Below, piece after piece: positions 19,446-28,689 of a stretch of 64,000 nucleotides of DNA. The notes under the pieces are model-generated. The model was not told the origin of the DNA and did not search any database. It saw only the letters and a list, made by a program, of their open reading frames with translations. Position 1 is the first letter of the stretch; the number at the start of each line of letters is the position of its first letter. Position numbers and translations under genes: made by a program. The stretch comes from Helicobacter mustelae. Lineage in GTDB: Bacteria > Campylobacterota > Campylobacteria > Campylobacterales > Helicobacteraceae. The stretch covers positions 62,001 through 126,000 of the forward strand of contig NZ_LS483446.1 in NCBI RefSeq assembly GCF_900476215.1, written 5' to 3'.

Positions 19446-19738
19446 TTCTTGATTTCATTCCAAGATCTGGGCTTTAGCACTAAGGAGATGGGAGAAGAAA
19501 ACAAAGAAGAGCAATTCTTGATTTTCTTAGGATGGATTTTCTTTTATAGCCGCGGCGCGTGAGGATTGACTTCTGGCTTCCTTAGGATGGATTTCTTAGC
19601 AAAGGCACAGACTTAAGGTTGATTTCTTAGGATCTCCTAGCTTCAAGGCCTTGGAGGGGGGATGTTGGTTGTGTGGGGCTTTCAATACCCCATTGGTGGT
19701 ATAATGGAATCTATTTTTCCTAGATTCAAGGGCATTTT
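19446..19738 (+). other. Spacer between autotransporter C and the R-M gene
   Basis: 293 bp, almost identical to the reverse complement of 9008-9300. It carries the same three TTAGGAT-GATTT motifs, the third altered to TTAAGGTTGATTT, and the R-M promoter near its right end. Confidence 0.6.
19700..19705 (+). promoter_or_regulatory. -10 element of the R-M gene
   Basis: TATAAT 33 bp before the ATG at 19739; AAGGG forms a plausible ribosome binding site shortly before the start. Confidence 0.55.
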
Positions 19739-22700
19739 ATGATCACTTTTTCTCACATACCACTAGAGGATTTCCTCGCTCCTCACAATCCAAAAGCACC
19801 CCAAAAGCAAACCATAGAGGATTTTGAAAAAGAACTAAAAACCTTCCTAGAAAAGGCACAAACTAGAGAGGATGAAGAATACCAAAAAAATGAAATCAAT
19901 AAATTCCTAAACAAAGTCTATGGATATGACTGCAATACCAAGGGGAATATTGATAGCGCAATCTATGTCGATAATGAAGCCCAGGTCTTAATTGAAGTCA
20001 AGGCGCTCAAAAATAAAGCAGAATTTCCCAAAGATAAAGAAAACCCCCTAAGCAAAGCCCTTTGTGAGGGGATTCTCTATTTTTTAAGAGAAAGAGAAAA
20101 ACATAACAACAACTCCATCAGGCACATCATCCTCTGCAACCCTTGTGAATTCTATGTCTTTGATGCCAGGAGATTTCATGTCTTCCTCAAAGATGCAAAA
20201 ATCAAAAAGCTCTATGAGAACTGCGAGCACAAAAATGGCACAGACTCCTCGACGCAGAAATTCTACGCAGACCTAGAAAAAACCCTGAAAGAAGACTTTA
20301 AAGGCGAGCTTGCCTTTACCTATTTCGCACTAAAAGATGATTTCACCACAGAGGGGCTCTCCCTCATCTACCAGCTTCTAAGCCCGGAGGTGCTTCTCAA
20401 AGCAAGAAAGACGCTGGACGCCAATACACTCAATCAAGGCTTTTATGAAGAGCTGCTCTATCTCTTGGGGCTAGAAGAGATTAGCGAGGGTGGCAAGATC
20501 CTCATCAAGCCTAGCAAAGTAGAAAACACCCTCTCAAATGCCATCACCAAGGCCTATGAGCTCAACGAGGAAGAGATCTTCACACTTCTCACCACTTGGA
20601 ATAATCGCATTTTATTTCTTAGGCTTTTAGAATCCATGCTTTTAGGATTTAAGCATATTCATAAGCCATTTTTGGATGCCTCCATTATCAAAGACTTTGG
20701 CACCCTGCAAAATCTCTTTTTTGAAGTGCTGGCTAAAGAGCCTGATGCCCGCTCCCCCTCGCTCATCCCTGAATTTGCCGCCATCCCCTATCTCAATTCC
20801 AGCCTCTTTGATCGCATTTCTTTGGAGAGAGAGGGCAAGATGATCGGAGGGCTCTATCCTAGTGAGCTGGTTTTATTCCCCCAATCCATCCTCAAAAAAG
20901 ACAAAAGATTAAAAGACACGCACTCCCTCCCCTGGCTTGCCTATCTCTTTGAGTTTTTGCATGCCTATGACTTCACCACCACAGCCAAAGACATCACAGA
21001 GGGAGTCAAACAAAACCATGACAGGCTTATCAACTCAGCCGTCCTAGGCCTAGTCTTTGAAAAGCTCAATGGCTACAAAGAAGGATCCTTCTATACCCCA
21101 AGCTTTATCACTAGCTATATGTGCAAAGAAGTCATCACACAAGCACTCCTTGATAAACTCAACTCTACTTATTCTTGGAAATGCAAAAACTTAAAGGAGC
21201 TTAGAGAGGAGATGGGAATCAAAGGATTTCGTGAGCATAAAGAAGAGTTTTTTCAAACTTTTCTCTCTCTAAAGATCTGTGATCCTGCTGTGGGAAGTGG
21301 GCATTTCCTAGTCTCAGCACTCAATGAGATGATACAAATCGCCTACACACTCAAACTCATTCCCGCGCTCTATGAATCCACCCTAGAGCTAGAAAATGAT
21401 GAAATCCTTATCAAAACTAACAATGAGCTCCATCAATACACCAAACCCAGCTCTCCTATCCAAAAATCTCATCAAATCCAAGTCGAACTCTTTACTCTCA
21501 AAAAACAAATCATTGAAAACTGCCTCTTTGGTGTGGATATCAATCCCAACTCCTGTGAGATCACAAAGCTAAGGCTCTGGATAGAACTGCTCAAATATAG
21601 CCACTATCTCTTTGATGCAGAGGGAAAAAACACAGGCACACTAGAAACCCTGCCCAATATTGACATCAATATCAAATGCGGGAATTCTCTCATCTCTTAT
21701 TTCCCTCTAGATTCCAAACTTTCCATAGGCCAGACTCTAAGCTTTTCCAAAAATCTCAAAACCCAAATCCAAAGCTACAAAGATTCTGTAATGCTTTATA
21801 AAGAAGGCCTAGGAGAAAAGAATAAAATCCTGCAAGATATCACAAATATCCAATCCCTCCTCATCTCCTATCTCATCGAGCAAAAGCCTGAAAAACTTGA
21901 GCTTTTAAAAATGCTAGAGAGCTTTGTGGAGGATTATGGCGACTCTAGCTTTGATATAAGCAGTGACTTTGGCATGGAGATGCTAAGGCTTATAAGAAGC
22001 AAAAATTTTAGATTTACCCCTACACTCACAAGCCTAGAGCCAGCCCCCATAGATTCAAGGGCAGAGAAACTACTAGCTAGAATCAAAGAATGCTATGAAG
22101 TACTAGAGAATCTTAAAACTTCCCATGCCTTTGAGTGGCGCTTTGCATTCCCTGAAGTGCTAGATGAGGAGGGGAATTTCCTAGGCTTTGATGCTGTGAT
22201 TGGCAACCCGCCGTATATCCGAATCCAGGGGCTAGATAGAGCCATCTCAAATCAATACAAAAAGATTTTTTCCTCTGCAAGTCAAAACTATGATATCTAT
22301 GTGCTTTTTGTAGAAAAATGCCTAAAGATCCTCTCTCCCAATGCACAAATTGCTTTTATCATGCCTCACAAGTGGCTCAACTCCAGTTTTGGAGCAGGGC
22401 TAAGGGAGCTCACAAAGGACAAAATTAGCAAAATCATTTCTTTTGGACATTATCAAATCTTTGAAGCCTCTACCTACACAGCCCTGCAGTGGTTTAAGCA
22501 AGAGAGTGATGAAGTACTCTATGCACAAGCCCCTCAAGAAATCGCCACAAGTGAAGAAATGAGCAAATTTCTCACCTCTCTTACTCCAAGTGATTTTCTC
22601 TCATTTCCTACCGCATCCCTTGCTCAATCAGCTTGGTATTTTGGAGGGGATGCCCAGCAAAGCATCTTCTCCAAAATCACACTCCACACTCCGCTTAAAG

Positions 22701-23545
22701 AGATTTTTTCAAAAATATTCCAAGGGATTGCTACAAGCAAAGATAGCGTTTATTTTCTCTATGATTGTCAAGAAGGAGAGAGCATGACAAAAGGGTTTTC
22801 CAAAGAGCTAGGAGAAGTTGTGGAGATAGAAAATGATTTGCTCAAGCCCTTGCTTAAGGGAGATAGCTTTCATCGCTATGATAAGCTAGATTCTGATTTA
22901 AGAGTGATTTTTCCCTATTTTAAAGAAGTAGATTCTAAAGGCAAAGAAAAAATGAGCTTATATAGCGAACTAGATTTGCAAACACATTTCCCCAAAGGTT
23001 ATGCCTATCTAAAGCAATGCGAACAAGTTTTGCGAGCAAGAGAAAATGGGAGATTTGATGTAGATAAATGGTATCAGTTTGGGAGAGCACAAGGGATAAG
23101 TGCAGGAAGTGTAGAAAAACTGCTTTGCCCTGATATTTGCGACAAAATGCAATTCACTTGGGATAGACAAGGGAAATTTTATTCTACAACAACAGTCTAT
23201 GGCTACATCAAAAATGAAAAATTTGAACATCTGGATTCTAGATTTTTACTTGCTGTTCTCAATTCAAAGTTGACTTGGTGGCATCTCTCTCAGGTGAGCT
23301 CTGTAATGCGCGGGGGTTTTTATAGGAGCCTGCCCATCTATATGCAAGATTTTTGTATCCCCAATCTCGCGCCCAAAGAGCAAGAACCTTTTATCACTCT
23401 AGCAGATAAAATCCTAAAACTCAAAGCCAAAGATTCCACCACCAACACAAGCGCCTTAGAATCTGAAATCGATTCCCTAGTCTATACCCTCTACAACCTC
23501 ACAGAGGAAGAAATTAAGATCATAGAGGGAGAAGTGCAAAGATGA
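19739..23545 (+). CDS. Type IIG restriction-modification enzyme (nuclease-methyltransferase fusion)
   Basis: A single 1268-residue chain carrying restriction and adenine methylation. The N-terminal PD-(D/E)XK nuclease has D72 and E86-V-K88 in IDSAIYVD...VLIEVK. The gamma-class N6-adenine methyltransferase has the SAM motif DPAVGSGHF at about 515 and catalytic NPPY at 823. The last 350 residues should be the target recognition domain. Length and order fit Eco57I/BcgI-like enzymes. All key residues are intact and the frame is unbroken. Its first 157 codons are duplicated at 8534-9007. The stop overlaps the kinase ATG (ATGA, 23542-23545), so kinase translation is coupled to the R-M gene. Confidence 0.92.
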   Translation: MITFSHIPLEDFLAPHNPKAPQKQTIEDFEKELKTFLEKAQTREDEEYQKNEINKFLNKVYGYDCNTKGNIDSAIYVDNEAQVLIEVKALKNKAEFPKDKENPLSKALCEGILYFLREREKHNNNSIRHIILCNPCEFYVFDARRFHVFLKDAKIKKLYENCEHKNGTDSSTQKFYADLEKTLKEDFKGELAFTYFALKDDFTTEGLSLIYQLLSPEVLLKARKTLDANTLNQGFYEELLYLLGLEEISEGGKILIKPSKVENTLSNAITKAYELNEEEIFTLLTTWNNRILFLRLLESMLLGFKHIHKPFLDASIIKDFGTLQNLFFEVLAKEPDARSPSLIPEFAAIPYLNSSLFDRISLEREGKMIGGLYPSELVLFPQSILKKDKRLKDTHSLPWLAYLFEFLHAYDFTTTAKDITEGVKQNHDRLINSAVLGLVFEKLNGYKEGSFYTPSFITSYMCKEVITQALLDKLNSTYSWKCKNLKELREEMGIKGFREHKEEFFQTFLSLKICDPAVGSGHFLVSALNEMIQIAYTLKLIPALYESTLELENDEILIKTNNELHQYTKPSSPIQKSHQIQVELFTLKKQIIENCLFGVDINPNSCEITKLRLWIELLKYSHYLFDAEGKNTGTLETLPNIDINIKCGNSLISYFPLDSKLSIGQTLSFSKNLKTQIQSYKDSVMLYKEGLGEKNKILQDITNIQSLLISYLIEQKPEKLELLKMLESFVEDYGDSSFDISSDFGMEMLRLIRSKNFRFTPTLTSLEPAPIDSRAEKLLARIKECYEVLENLKTSHAFEWRFAFPEVLDEEGNFLGFDAVIGNPPYIRIQGLDRAISNQYKKIFSSASQNYDIYVLFVEKCLKILSPNAQIAFIMPHKWLNSSFGAGLRELTKDKISKIISFGHYQIFEASTYTALQWFKQESDEVLYAQAPQEIATSEEMSKFLTSLTPSDFLSFPTASLAQSAWYFGGDAQQSIFSKITLHTPLKEIFSKIFQGIATSKDSVYFLYDCQEGESMTKGFSKELGEVVEIENDLLKPLLKGDSFHRYDKLDSDLRVIFPYFKEVDSKGKEKMSLYSELDLQTHFPKGYAYLKQCEQVLRARENGRFDVDKWYQFGRAQGISAGSVEKLLCPDICDKMQFTWDRQGKFYSTTTVYGYIKNEKFEHLDSRFLLAVLNSKLTWWHLSQVSSVMRGGFYRSLPIYMQDFCIPNLAPKEQEPFITLADKILKLKAKDSTTNTSALESEIDSLVYTLYNLTEEEIKIIEGEVQR

Positions 23546-24723
23546 CGGATGATAAAATCAAACATTTGGTTTCCATGTTTTTGGATCGCTATGAAGAATT
23601 TGGGGAGGGGAATTTAATCTTTAGATTTCTTTATGACAATATTTCCAATAAAGATATACAGAGACTTTTTTCAATACTGCATTATGAGCTGAATGCAAGT
23701 TTTGATACGTTGAATTCAAGACTTCCGACACAAGAAAATGTGGAGCATTTTTGGGCGGAGAAAAGTAGGGAGCTTTTGGCGTTGATAGATGGGATATGCA
23801 ATATTCAAAAAGATTTGAGCGAAACAAAATTTTCATTTGACATTCTCCCAGAATATCAAAAAACCATCGATTTATGCCAGAGTTTTTTGAAGCCAAGTGG
23901 TGGCAGCACCATTCCTCCTAACACGAGCAAGGTGCCAGTGATCCGTGCAAAACCAGTTTTTATACTTAAAGATAGTATTCTCCAAACCTCATCTCCTGAA
24001 AGATATCCTAGGACTCCAATAGGAGAGGGTTCTTATGCCCATGTGTATAAATTCAAAGATACTTTTTATGGCAAGTGTTTTGCACAAAAAAGGGCAAAAA
24101 AGGATTTAAGCGAGGAAGAAAAACAAAGATTTCATAAAGAATATGAAATTATGAAAGAACTAAAAAGCCCATTTATCTTGGAAGTTTTTTGCTTTGATGA
24201 GGAAGATCAAAGCTATATTATGGAATATATTGGAAGCACATTGAAAAGCTATATAGATAAGAACAATAACAAAATTTCAGATGAAAAAAGAATTGTCCTT
24301 GGACGACAGATTCTAAAGGGGTTTGCATATACATTAAAGAAGGGAATATTTCACCGAGATATTGCACCGACAAATATTTTGGTAAAGGAATACGAAGATA
24401 CTTTGATGATAAAAATATCTGATTTTGGCTTGGTCAAGCTTCCTGGAGGTCTCAATACAAAATCTGATACGGAAATAAAGGGAAGTTTCAATGATCTCTC
24501 TGATCTTTCTAGGTTTGGCTTTAAAAAATACGAAATGCATCACGAACTGTATGCCATAGCAAAAGTTTTGTATTTTGTCGCAACGGGGAAAACTGTGCCA
24601 GATCCTCACCTAAAATGCAAGTTTCTTGAAAAAGGCACAAATCCAAATACCCAAGAAAGATATCAAGACATCAAAGATTTGGAAAAAGATTTTTTGGATT
24701 TTATGAAAAACAAGAGGGAATGA
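23542..24723 (+). CDS. Hanks-type Ser/Thr protein kinase
   Basis: 393 residues. The first about 155 are helical, with no family I recognise, and the rest is a full kinase domain. Catalytic features in order: glycine loop GEGSYAHVYK (161-170), ATP lysine in FAQKRA (K183), helix-C glutamate around 200-202, hinge YIMEYIG, catalytic loop HRDIAPTNIL (271-280) and DFG 294-296. It therefore looks active. No membrane segment, so cytoplasmic. Such kinases are rare in Helicobacter. Its 4-bp overlap with the R-M gene and the genes that follow suggest a defence role, possibly sensing infection and signalling by phosphorylation; that role is inference. Confidence 0.88.
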   Translation: MTDDKIKHLVSMFLDRYEEFGEGNLIFRFLYDNISNKDIQRLFSILHYELNASFDTLNSRLPTQENVEHFWAEKSRELLALIDGICNIQKDLSETKFSFDILPEYQKTIDLCQSFLKPSGGSTIPPNTSKVPVIRAKPVFILKDSILQTSSPERYPRTPIGEGSYAHVYKFKDTFYGKCFAQKRAKKDLSEEEKQRFHKEYEIMKELKSPFILEVFCFDEEDQSYIMEYIGSTLKSYIDKNNNKISDEKRIVLGRQILKGFAYTLKKGIFHRDIAPTNILVKEYEDTLMIKISDFGLVKLPGGLNTKSDTEIKGSFNDLSDLSRFGFKKYEMHHELYAIAKVLYFVATGKTVPDPHLKCKFLEKGTNPNTQERYQDIKDLEKDFLDFMKNKRE

Positions 24724-24779
24724 AGGCTTTATTCTGCTTGTTTGATCTGCCCATATCAGATTATTGAAGGGAGAGAGTA

Positions 24780-26711
24780 ATGGATAGAAAAAAATGGTTT
24801 TTGTCGGAAAAAACTAGCAATCTAGCAAGATGCAATGTTTGCAAAGTTTATTCTTATGATAAGAAAGGGGTTATGATTTGCGGTGAGATGATAGAGGGGG
24901 AGGGTTTATTGGAGTTAAATTTTGATAGTCAAGATTTGGAGATTGAAAAATTTGTTTTTGAAAAGATTTATATTGTTGAATTACAAGTTGATGATATTTT
25001 AAAAGTTTGTATTGATATTGATAAAAGTTTAGAGGAATTTCCGGATAAAATAAAAACAACGAAATTTACCAAAAAACTTAAATCTGTAATAGAACCATGT
25101 GAAGAAATTTCAAAAAAGTTATTACCTTCTTTAACTAAGTTGCAAAATTTAGAAAAACAAATGGGATTGGGAAAAGAACTCCTAGATATGTCAAATCGCC
25201 TGGATAATCTAAGCGCTAATTACAAGAAGTATCTTCAGCCTCAAAAAAAATTACCTTATCTATTTTGCTTTGAAAAATGTATACTAGAAAATATTGATTT
25301 TTCCGACGAAATTGCACACAAACTTGAATTTAAGGGTAATACTTTTTTGGGGCATTGCAAAATATTCAATAAAACATTCTTGGAAAAAGTTATATTTTTG
25401 GACAATATATTTGAGCAACTTTTTTTGATTGATAAGAGCAGTTTTAAAAAAGACCTATCTTTCAAAGCTTGCAAGATCACAAAGGATCAAAGTTTAACTT
25501 TTTCATATTCTCATTTTGAGGGAGAGGTTTTTGTTCTTGGAAATCAACTTGAACAATTGAAAATAGAAAGTTCATCATTTGATAAAAATGTGTATTTTGG
25601 ACTTGATTCTTCAATAAATCCAGAAGAGGGGTTTGGGTATTCAAAGTTCAATCAAAGCTTTATTTTAAAGCATGCTACTTTTGTAAAAAAAGCCTATTTT
25701 GAAAGATGTAATTTTCGATTTTGTGTAATTGATGGTTGTAAATTTCAAGATGATACTTTTTTTGATTATTCTAGCTTTGATGAAATAACAATTTTAAAAA
25801 CTTTTTTTGATCAGAGGACAAGCTTTTATTACGCAACATTCCAACAACCTCCACTTTTTACAAATTGTGTTTTTAAGCATTTAACAATGACTGGTTCAAA
25901 GTTAGGATTAAATAGCTCAGAGTTTATTGAGAAGGTACGTAGCAGTGCAATAAGCTTATGTACGCTGCATAATGACAATGGATCAGAAACTATTTCAAGA
26001 CCTAATAATACGAAAGAGATTGATGATTTTATCAAAGATTATAGAGATGGCTTTTGTGCTGTTAAAAATGGGTTTATCAAAAATAACAACACTCTTGATG
26101 CTTCAAACTATCATAGAGTAGAGCTTTATTGCAAAGAGATCGAGCTTGATTTTCAAAAGCCCAAAATATTTTCTAGGGATTGGATCGAAAAATACCAGCT
26201 TTTTTTCTATCGCCACACCTCCGATCATCACACCGATTTGCTGCGGATCTGGAACTCGCTGATGTGCTTGGTTTTTCTCTTTGGTGGGTTGAGTTTTGGG
26301 GCTATGGTGGGGGTTGCATATTATTTTGATAATCATTTTTCAATATGGAATCTCTCCAAGCTCCCATCCCTGTTTATTTTTTATGATTCACATATTCGGA
26401 TTTTGATTCATGATCACCCCTATTATCTCTTTGGCATAAACCTTGGTTCTGTCTTGATATTTTTACTCTTGTTTTTGGGTTTGACTTGCAAATGGAGCCG
26501 GTGGATTTATATCCCTTTGGGTTATCTATTTGCCGTTGGGATATTTGCCATCTCTCCCAAACTCCTGTTTCCAGCAATAGGATTTTTTGCAGAAAAAAGG
26601 GAGATTTTAGATCTCCTCTCTATCATTGGCGGGGTTTATACGCTGCTTTTTGGCTTGCTTCTCTACTCTCTCATCAAAACTGCGCGGAAAAATTCTATCA
26701 TCCCAAGCTAA
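24780..26711 (+). CDS. Pentapeptide-repeat-like protein with C-terminal membrane domain
   Basis: 643 residues with RBS GGGAGAGAG before the ATG. N-terminus about 1-160: a Cys-x2-Cys (ARCNVCKV) then a coiled region. About 165-390: a run of degenerate pentapeptide-type turns with regular Phe and Cys (NIDFSD, CKIFNKTF, SSFKKDLSF, ERCNFRFCVIDGCKF, DDTFFDYSSF), predicting a right-handed quadrilateral helix. About 505-632: three to four hydrophobic segments (MCLVFLFGGLSFGAM, LIFLLLFLGLTC, YLFAVGIFAISP, GGVYTLLFGLLLYSL). The coding sequence is clearly more AT-rich than its neighbours, suggesting transfer. Function unknown; by context it may be a membrane effector acting with the kinase upstream. Confidence 0.75.
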   Translation: MDRKKWFLSEKTSNLARCNVCKVYSYDKKGVMICGEMIEGEGLLELNFDSQDLEIEKFVFEKIYIVELQVDDILKVCIDIDKSLEEFPDKIKTTKFTKKLKSVIEPCEEISKKLLPSLTKLQNLEKQMGLGKELLDMSNRLDNLSANYKKYLQPQKKLPYLFCFEKCILENIDFSDEIAHKLEFKGNTFLGHCKIFNKTFLEKVIFLDNIFEQLFLIDKSSFKKDLSFKACKITKDQSLTFSYSHFEGEVFVLGNQLEQLKIESSSFDKNVYFGLDSSINPEEGFGYSKFNQSFILKHATFVKKAYFERCNFRFCVIDGCKFQDDTFFDYSSFDEITILKTFFDQRTSFYYATFQQPPLFTNCVFKHLTMTGSKLGLNSSEFIEKVRSSAISLCTLHNDNGSETISRPNNTKEIDDFIKDYRDGFCAVKNGFIKNNNTLDASNYHRVELYCKEIELDFQKPKIFSRDWIEKYQLFFYRHTSDHHTDLLRIWNSLMCLVFLFGGLSFGAMVGVAYYFDNHFSIWNLSKLPSLFIFYDSHIRILIHDHPYYLFGINLGSVLIFLLLFLGLTCKWSRWIYIPLGYLFAVGIFAISPKLLFPAIGFFAEKREILDLLSIIGGVYTLLFGLLLYSLIKTARKNSIIPS

Positions 26712-26752
26712 AAAAACCTCGATAAAATTGTGCAAAATTTTGGAGCATAGCA

Positions 26753-27712
26753 ATGAATAAGACAGGTCAAGTAAGTAAGCCAAAATTCTCCATTTGTGAA
26801 CAAATTAGCAGACTTGAGGAGAAAGGGGTGGCATTTTCTCTGTGTTCCAAGCAAGAAGCAGAAGCGTATCTGAAGCAAAACAATTATGTTTTTCGAATTA
26901 AGTCTTACGCAAAAAATTATGAAAAATCCTCAAGGGGAAGATATAGTAATCTTGATTTTGCTTACCTTATCGAGTTTGCCACCATTGATTTGCATTTTAG
27001 ACGCTTGGTTTTATCTTGGAGTTTGGATGCCGAGCATCATTTAAAAATGACTTTATTGCGACATTTCAACAACAATGCAAGCGAGGATGGATATAGTATT
27101 GTGGAGGATTTTTTAAGCAAAACTCCCAGAGTCCAAAATGAAATCCTCCACAAGAGTCAGTCAAGCTCTTTTATCCGAAATCTCTTGGAAAAATACAACG
27201 ACAATCTTTCTTTGTGGAATCTGTTGGAAGTTTTGGATTTTGGGAGTTTTATGGAGTTTTTTCAGTTTTATTTTTCAAAATATTCTCAAGACAAAAAAAC
27301 CAAAGAAATTTATTCATTAGCTTTTAGTGCGAGAGTCTTGCGCAATGCTTCAGCACATAATAATTGCATGCTCAACACACTTAGAATTCCCTATAACAAA
27401 AACTTTAAGCCAAGTAGTTATATAAATGGGAGGGTTTCAAAAATACAGATTGTGTCTCAAGCTACTAGAAAAAAGTTGTGTACATCGCCAATTATGCATG
27501 ATTTTCTCGGGCTTTTGTTTTTGCTAGATGAGGTATGCCACTCTAGAACTCTTAAGAGGGCAAGAATGAAGGATTTGTTATCATTTCTCAAAAGGTGCAA
27601 AAAACACAAAGAGTATTTTATAAGAGAGAACTTTTTCACCTCTCGTTTTGCTGCTTTGGCAAAAATCGCAATATTTATGATGAAAAAGTCAAGAAAATTT
27701 ATGCATTTTTGA
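26753..27712 (+). CDS. Abi_2-like (AbiD/AbiF family) protein with HEPN motif
   Basis: 319 residues resembling Abi_2 proteins, which abort phage infection. Seen: SICEQISRLEEKGVAF at the start, Y45-x2-RIKSYAKNY, then FATIDLHFRRLVLSWSLDAEHHLK (the family's helical core), and R197-N-A-S-A-H202, the R-x4-H signature of HEPN RNases, in SARVLRNASAHNNCM. RBS GGAG lies 9 nt before the ATG. A terminator follows at 27749. Last gene of the apparent defence cluster. Known for the family: Lactococcus AbiD/F give phage resistance; cleavage of RNA here is inference from the motif. Confidence 0.75.
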   Translation: MNKTGQVSKPKFSICEQISRLEEKGVAFSLCSKQEAEAYLKQNNYVFRIKSYAKNYEKSSRGRYSNLDFAYLIEFATIDLHFRRLVLSWSLDAEHHLKMTLLRHFNNNASEDGYSIVEDFLSKTPRVQNEILHKSQSSSFIRNLLEKYNDNLSLWNLLEVLDFGSFMEFFQFYFSKYSQDKKTKEIYSLAFSARVLRNASAHNNCMLNTLRIPYNKNFKPSSYINGRVSKIQIVSQATRKKLCTSPIMHDFLGLLFLLDEVCHSRTLKRARMKDLLSFLKRCKKHKEYFIRENFFTSRFAALAKIAIFMMKKSRKFMHF

Positions 27713-27748
27713 TACAATGCTGCCCGAGACCAAAAACTTCGGTTTAGC

Positions 27749-27783
27749 GGGGAGAGAGGCCAAGGCTTCTCTCCCTTTTTTTA
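27749..27783 (+). terminator. Rho-independent terminator after the Abi-like gene
   Basis: GGGAGAGA and TCTCTCCC arms around a GGCCAAGGCT-type loop, followed by TTTTTTT. Strong on the plus strand, 37 bp after the stop at 27712; it ends the defence cluster. Confidence 0.8.
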
Positions 27784-28000
27784 TGTACGAATTTTTTCCG
27801 CCTTATTTCCTAAAATATATTTGGGTCTGTTTTGCTCCTTGCTTTCAGGATTTTACACAACTAGGCATGATTTTTTCGCGCACCGTAACCCTTCAAAAAG
27901 AAGATTTTCTCGCCTAGAATCAGCAGAGCTAAAAATCAACGAAGCTAAAGAGGTGGCAGCCAAGCCAGTAAAACAAAACCAACGATTCACAGATGAAGTG
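27784..28000. other. Intergenic sequence between the defence cluster and the OMP gene
   Basis: About 220 bp with short frames only; no gene, RNA or motif I can support. Confidence 0.4.
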
Positions 28001-28028
28001 TTGTGGCTTTCTCCTATGAAAGCCACAA
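28001..28028 (-). terminator. Hairpin terminating the small OMP gene
   Basis: A perfect 11-bp inverted repeat (TTGTGGCTTTC and GAAAGCCACAA, 6-nt loop) starts 7 bp past the OMP stop. There is no long T-run on the minus strand, so it may act as a transcript-end stabiliser rather than a classical terminator. Confidence 0.5.
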
Positions 28029-28035
28029 CAGGGGA

Positions 28036-28662
28036 TTAGAATGTGTAGTTGACATTGAAGAAGAGATTAAGGAGGCCTGAGCCTTTGTATTCGCGAGTCA
28101 CTATTGTGCCAGCAGCTGGGCTAGTGACACTTTTATAATGATAGGGAGAGCCAAAATTATATTTTGCACCAAATTGTAGCATCCATCTACCCTCAGATCC
28201 CAAAGATTTGAAAATACCAATTTGTGCAAAGGGTGCATTGCTCTTGCTGTTGGGATAGGATTTGCTGCCTTTGGCAAAATCATGGATCCCAAAGTCATAT
28301 CCACCGCCTAAGAAAAGGCCTGCTGCATCAGGCTTGTCGCTAAAGGATAGGAGATAATCAATCCCTGCCCCTATTTTCATAGAGGCCTTAGAATCATAAA
28401 ATGCAGAATTGTAGCTGAGGGTAAATTTGAAAGCATTGTAATTATTGATTGCCAAAATGTAACCAACTCTGGCTCCAAAAGTGGGACTGAAGAAAGAGGT
28501 GGCTTTGTAGCCTGGGATTCCTTCAATCCTTGCTTTTGCGATGCCTGTATCTAATCCTATATTTACCCCGATGTCTCCACCGACGAATATCCCCGATGGA
28601 ATCGCCTCTGCGCTGCTTGCAAACACTAGGGGTAAAATAAGTTTCTTTGTTATTTTGTTCAT
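28036..28662 (-). CDS. Small Helicobacter outer membrane protein
   Basis: 208 residues: signal peptide (about 1-20, ending SSAEA), then alternating amphipathic strands rich in Gly and aromatics (GIFVGGDIGVN, GARVGYILAI, LFLGGGYDFGIH, LQFGAKYNFGSP) and a C-terminal NVNYTF ending in Phe, the sorting signal of outer membrane barrels. The size predicts 8 strands. It resembles the small OMPs of Helicobacter generally; I cannot name the subfamily or ligand. Monocistronic. Confidence 0.82.
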   Translation of the reverse strand: MNKITKKLILPLVFASSAEAIPSGIFVGGDIGVNIGLDTGIAKARIEGIPGYKATSFFSPTFGARVGYILAINNYNAFKFTLSYNSAFYDSKASMKIGAGIDYLLSFSDKPDAAGLFLGGGYDFGIHDFAKGSKSYPNSKSNAPFAQIGIFKSLGSEGRWMLQFGAKYNFGSPYHYKSVTSPAAGTIVTREYKGSGLLNLFFNVNYTF

Positions 28663-28683
28663 TTTTGTTCCTTGTTAAGTAGA

Positions 28684-28689
28684 ATTATA
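28684..28689 (-). promoter_or_regulatory. -10 element of the OMP gene, with AT-rich dyad upstream
   Basis: TATAAT on the minus strand, 22 bp before the ATG. Just upstream (about 28707-28725) lies CCAATCATTATTAATATTT, which has some likeness to a Fur-type AT-rich site; this is weak. Confidence 0.45.

Larger units (their letters stand above)
16876..20209 (+). repeat. Repeat arm 3: direct copy of arm 1, inverted copy of 8537-11885
   Basis: Covers the 3' part of copy C, the 293-bp spacer and the first 157 codons of the R-M gene. It matches 8537-11885 in inverted orientation (3349 against 3334 bp; the 15-bp difference is accounted for by linker indels of -24 and +9 bp). As a direct repeat with copy A the match starts further left (5184 against 16301), an offset of 11,117 bp. 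Confidence 0.85.
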
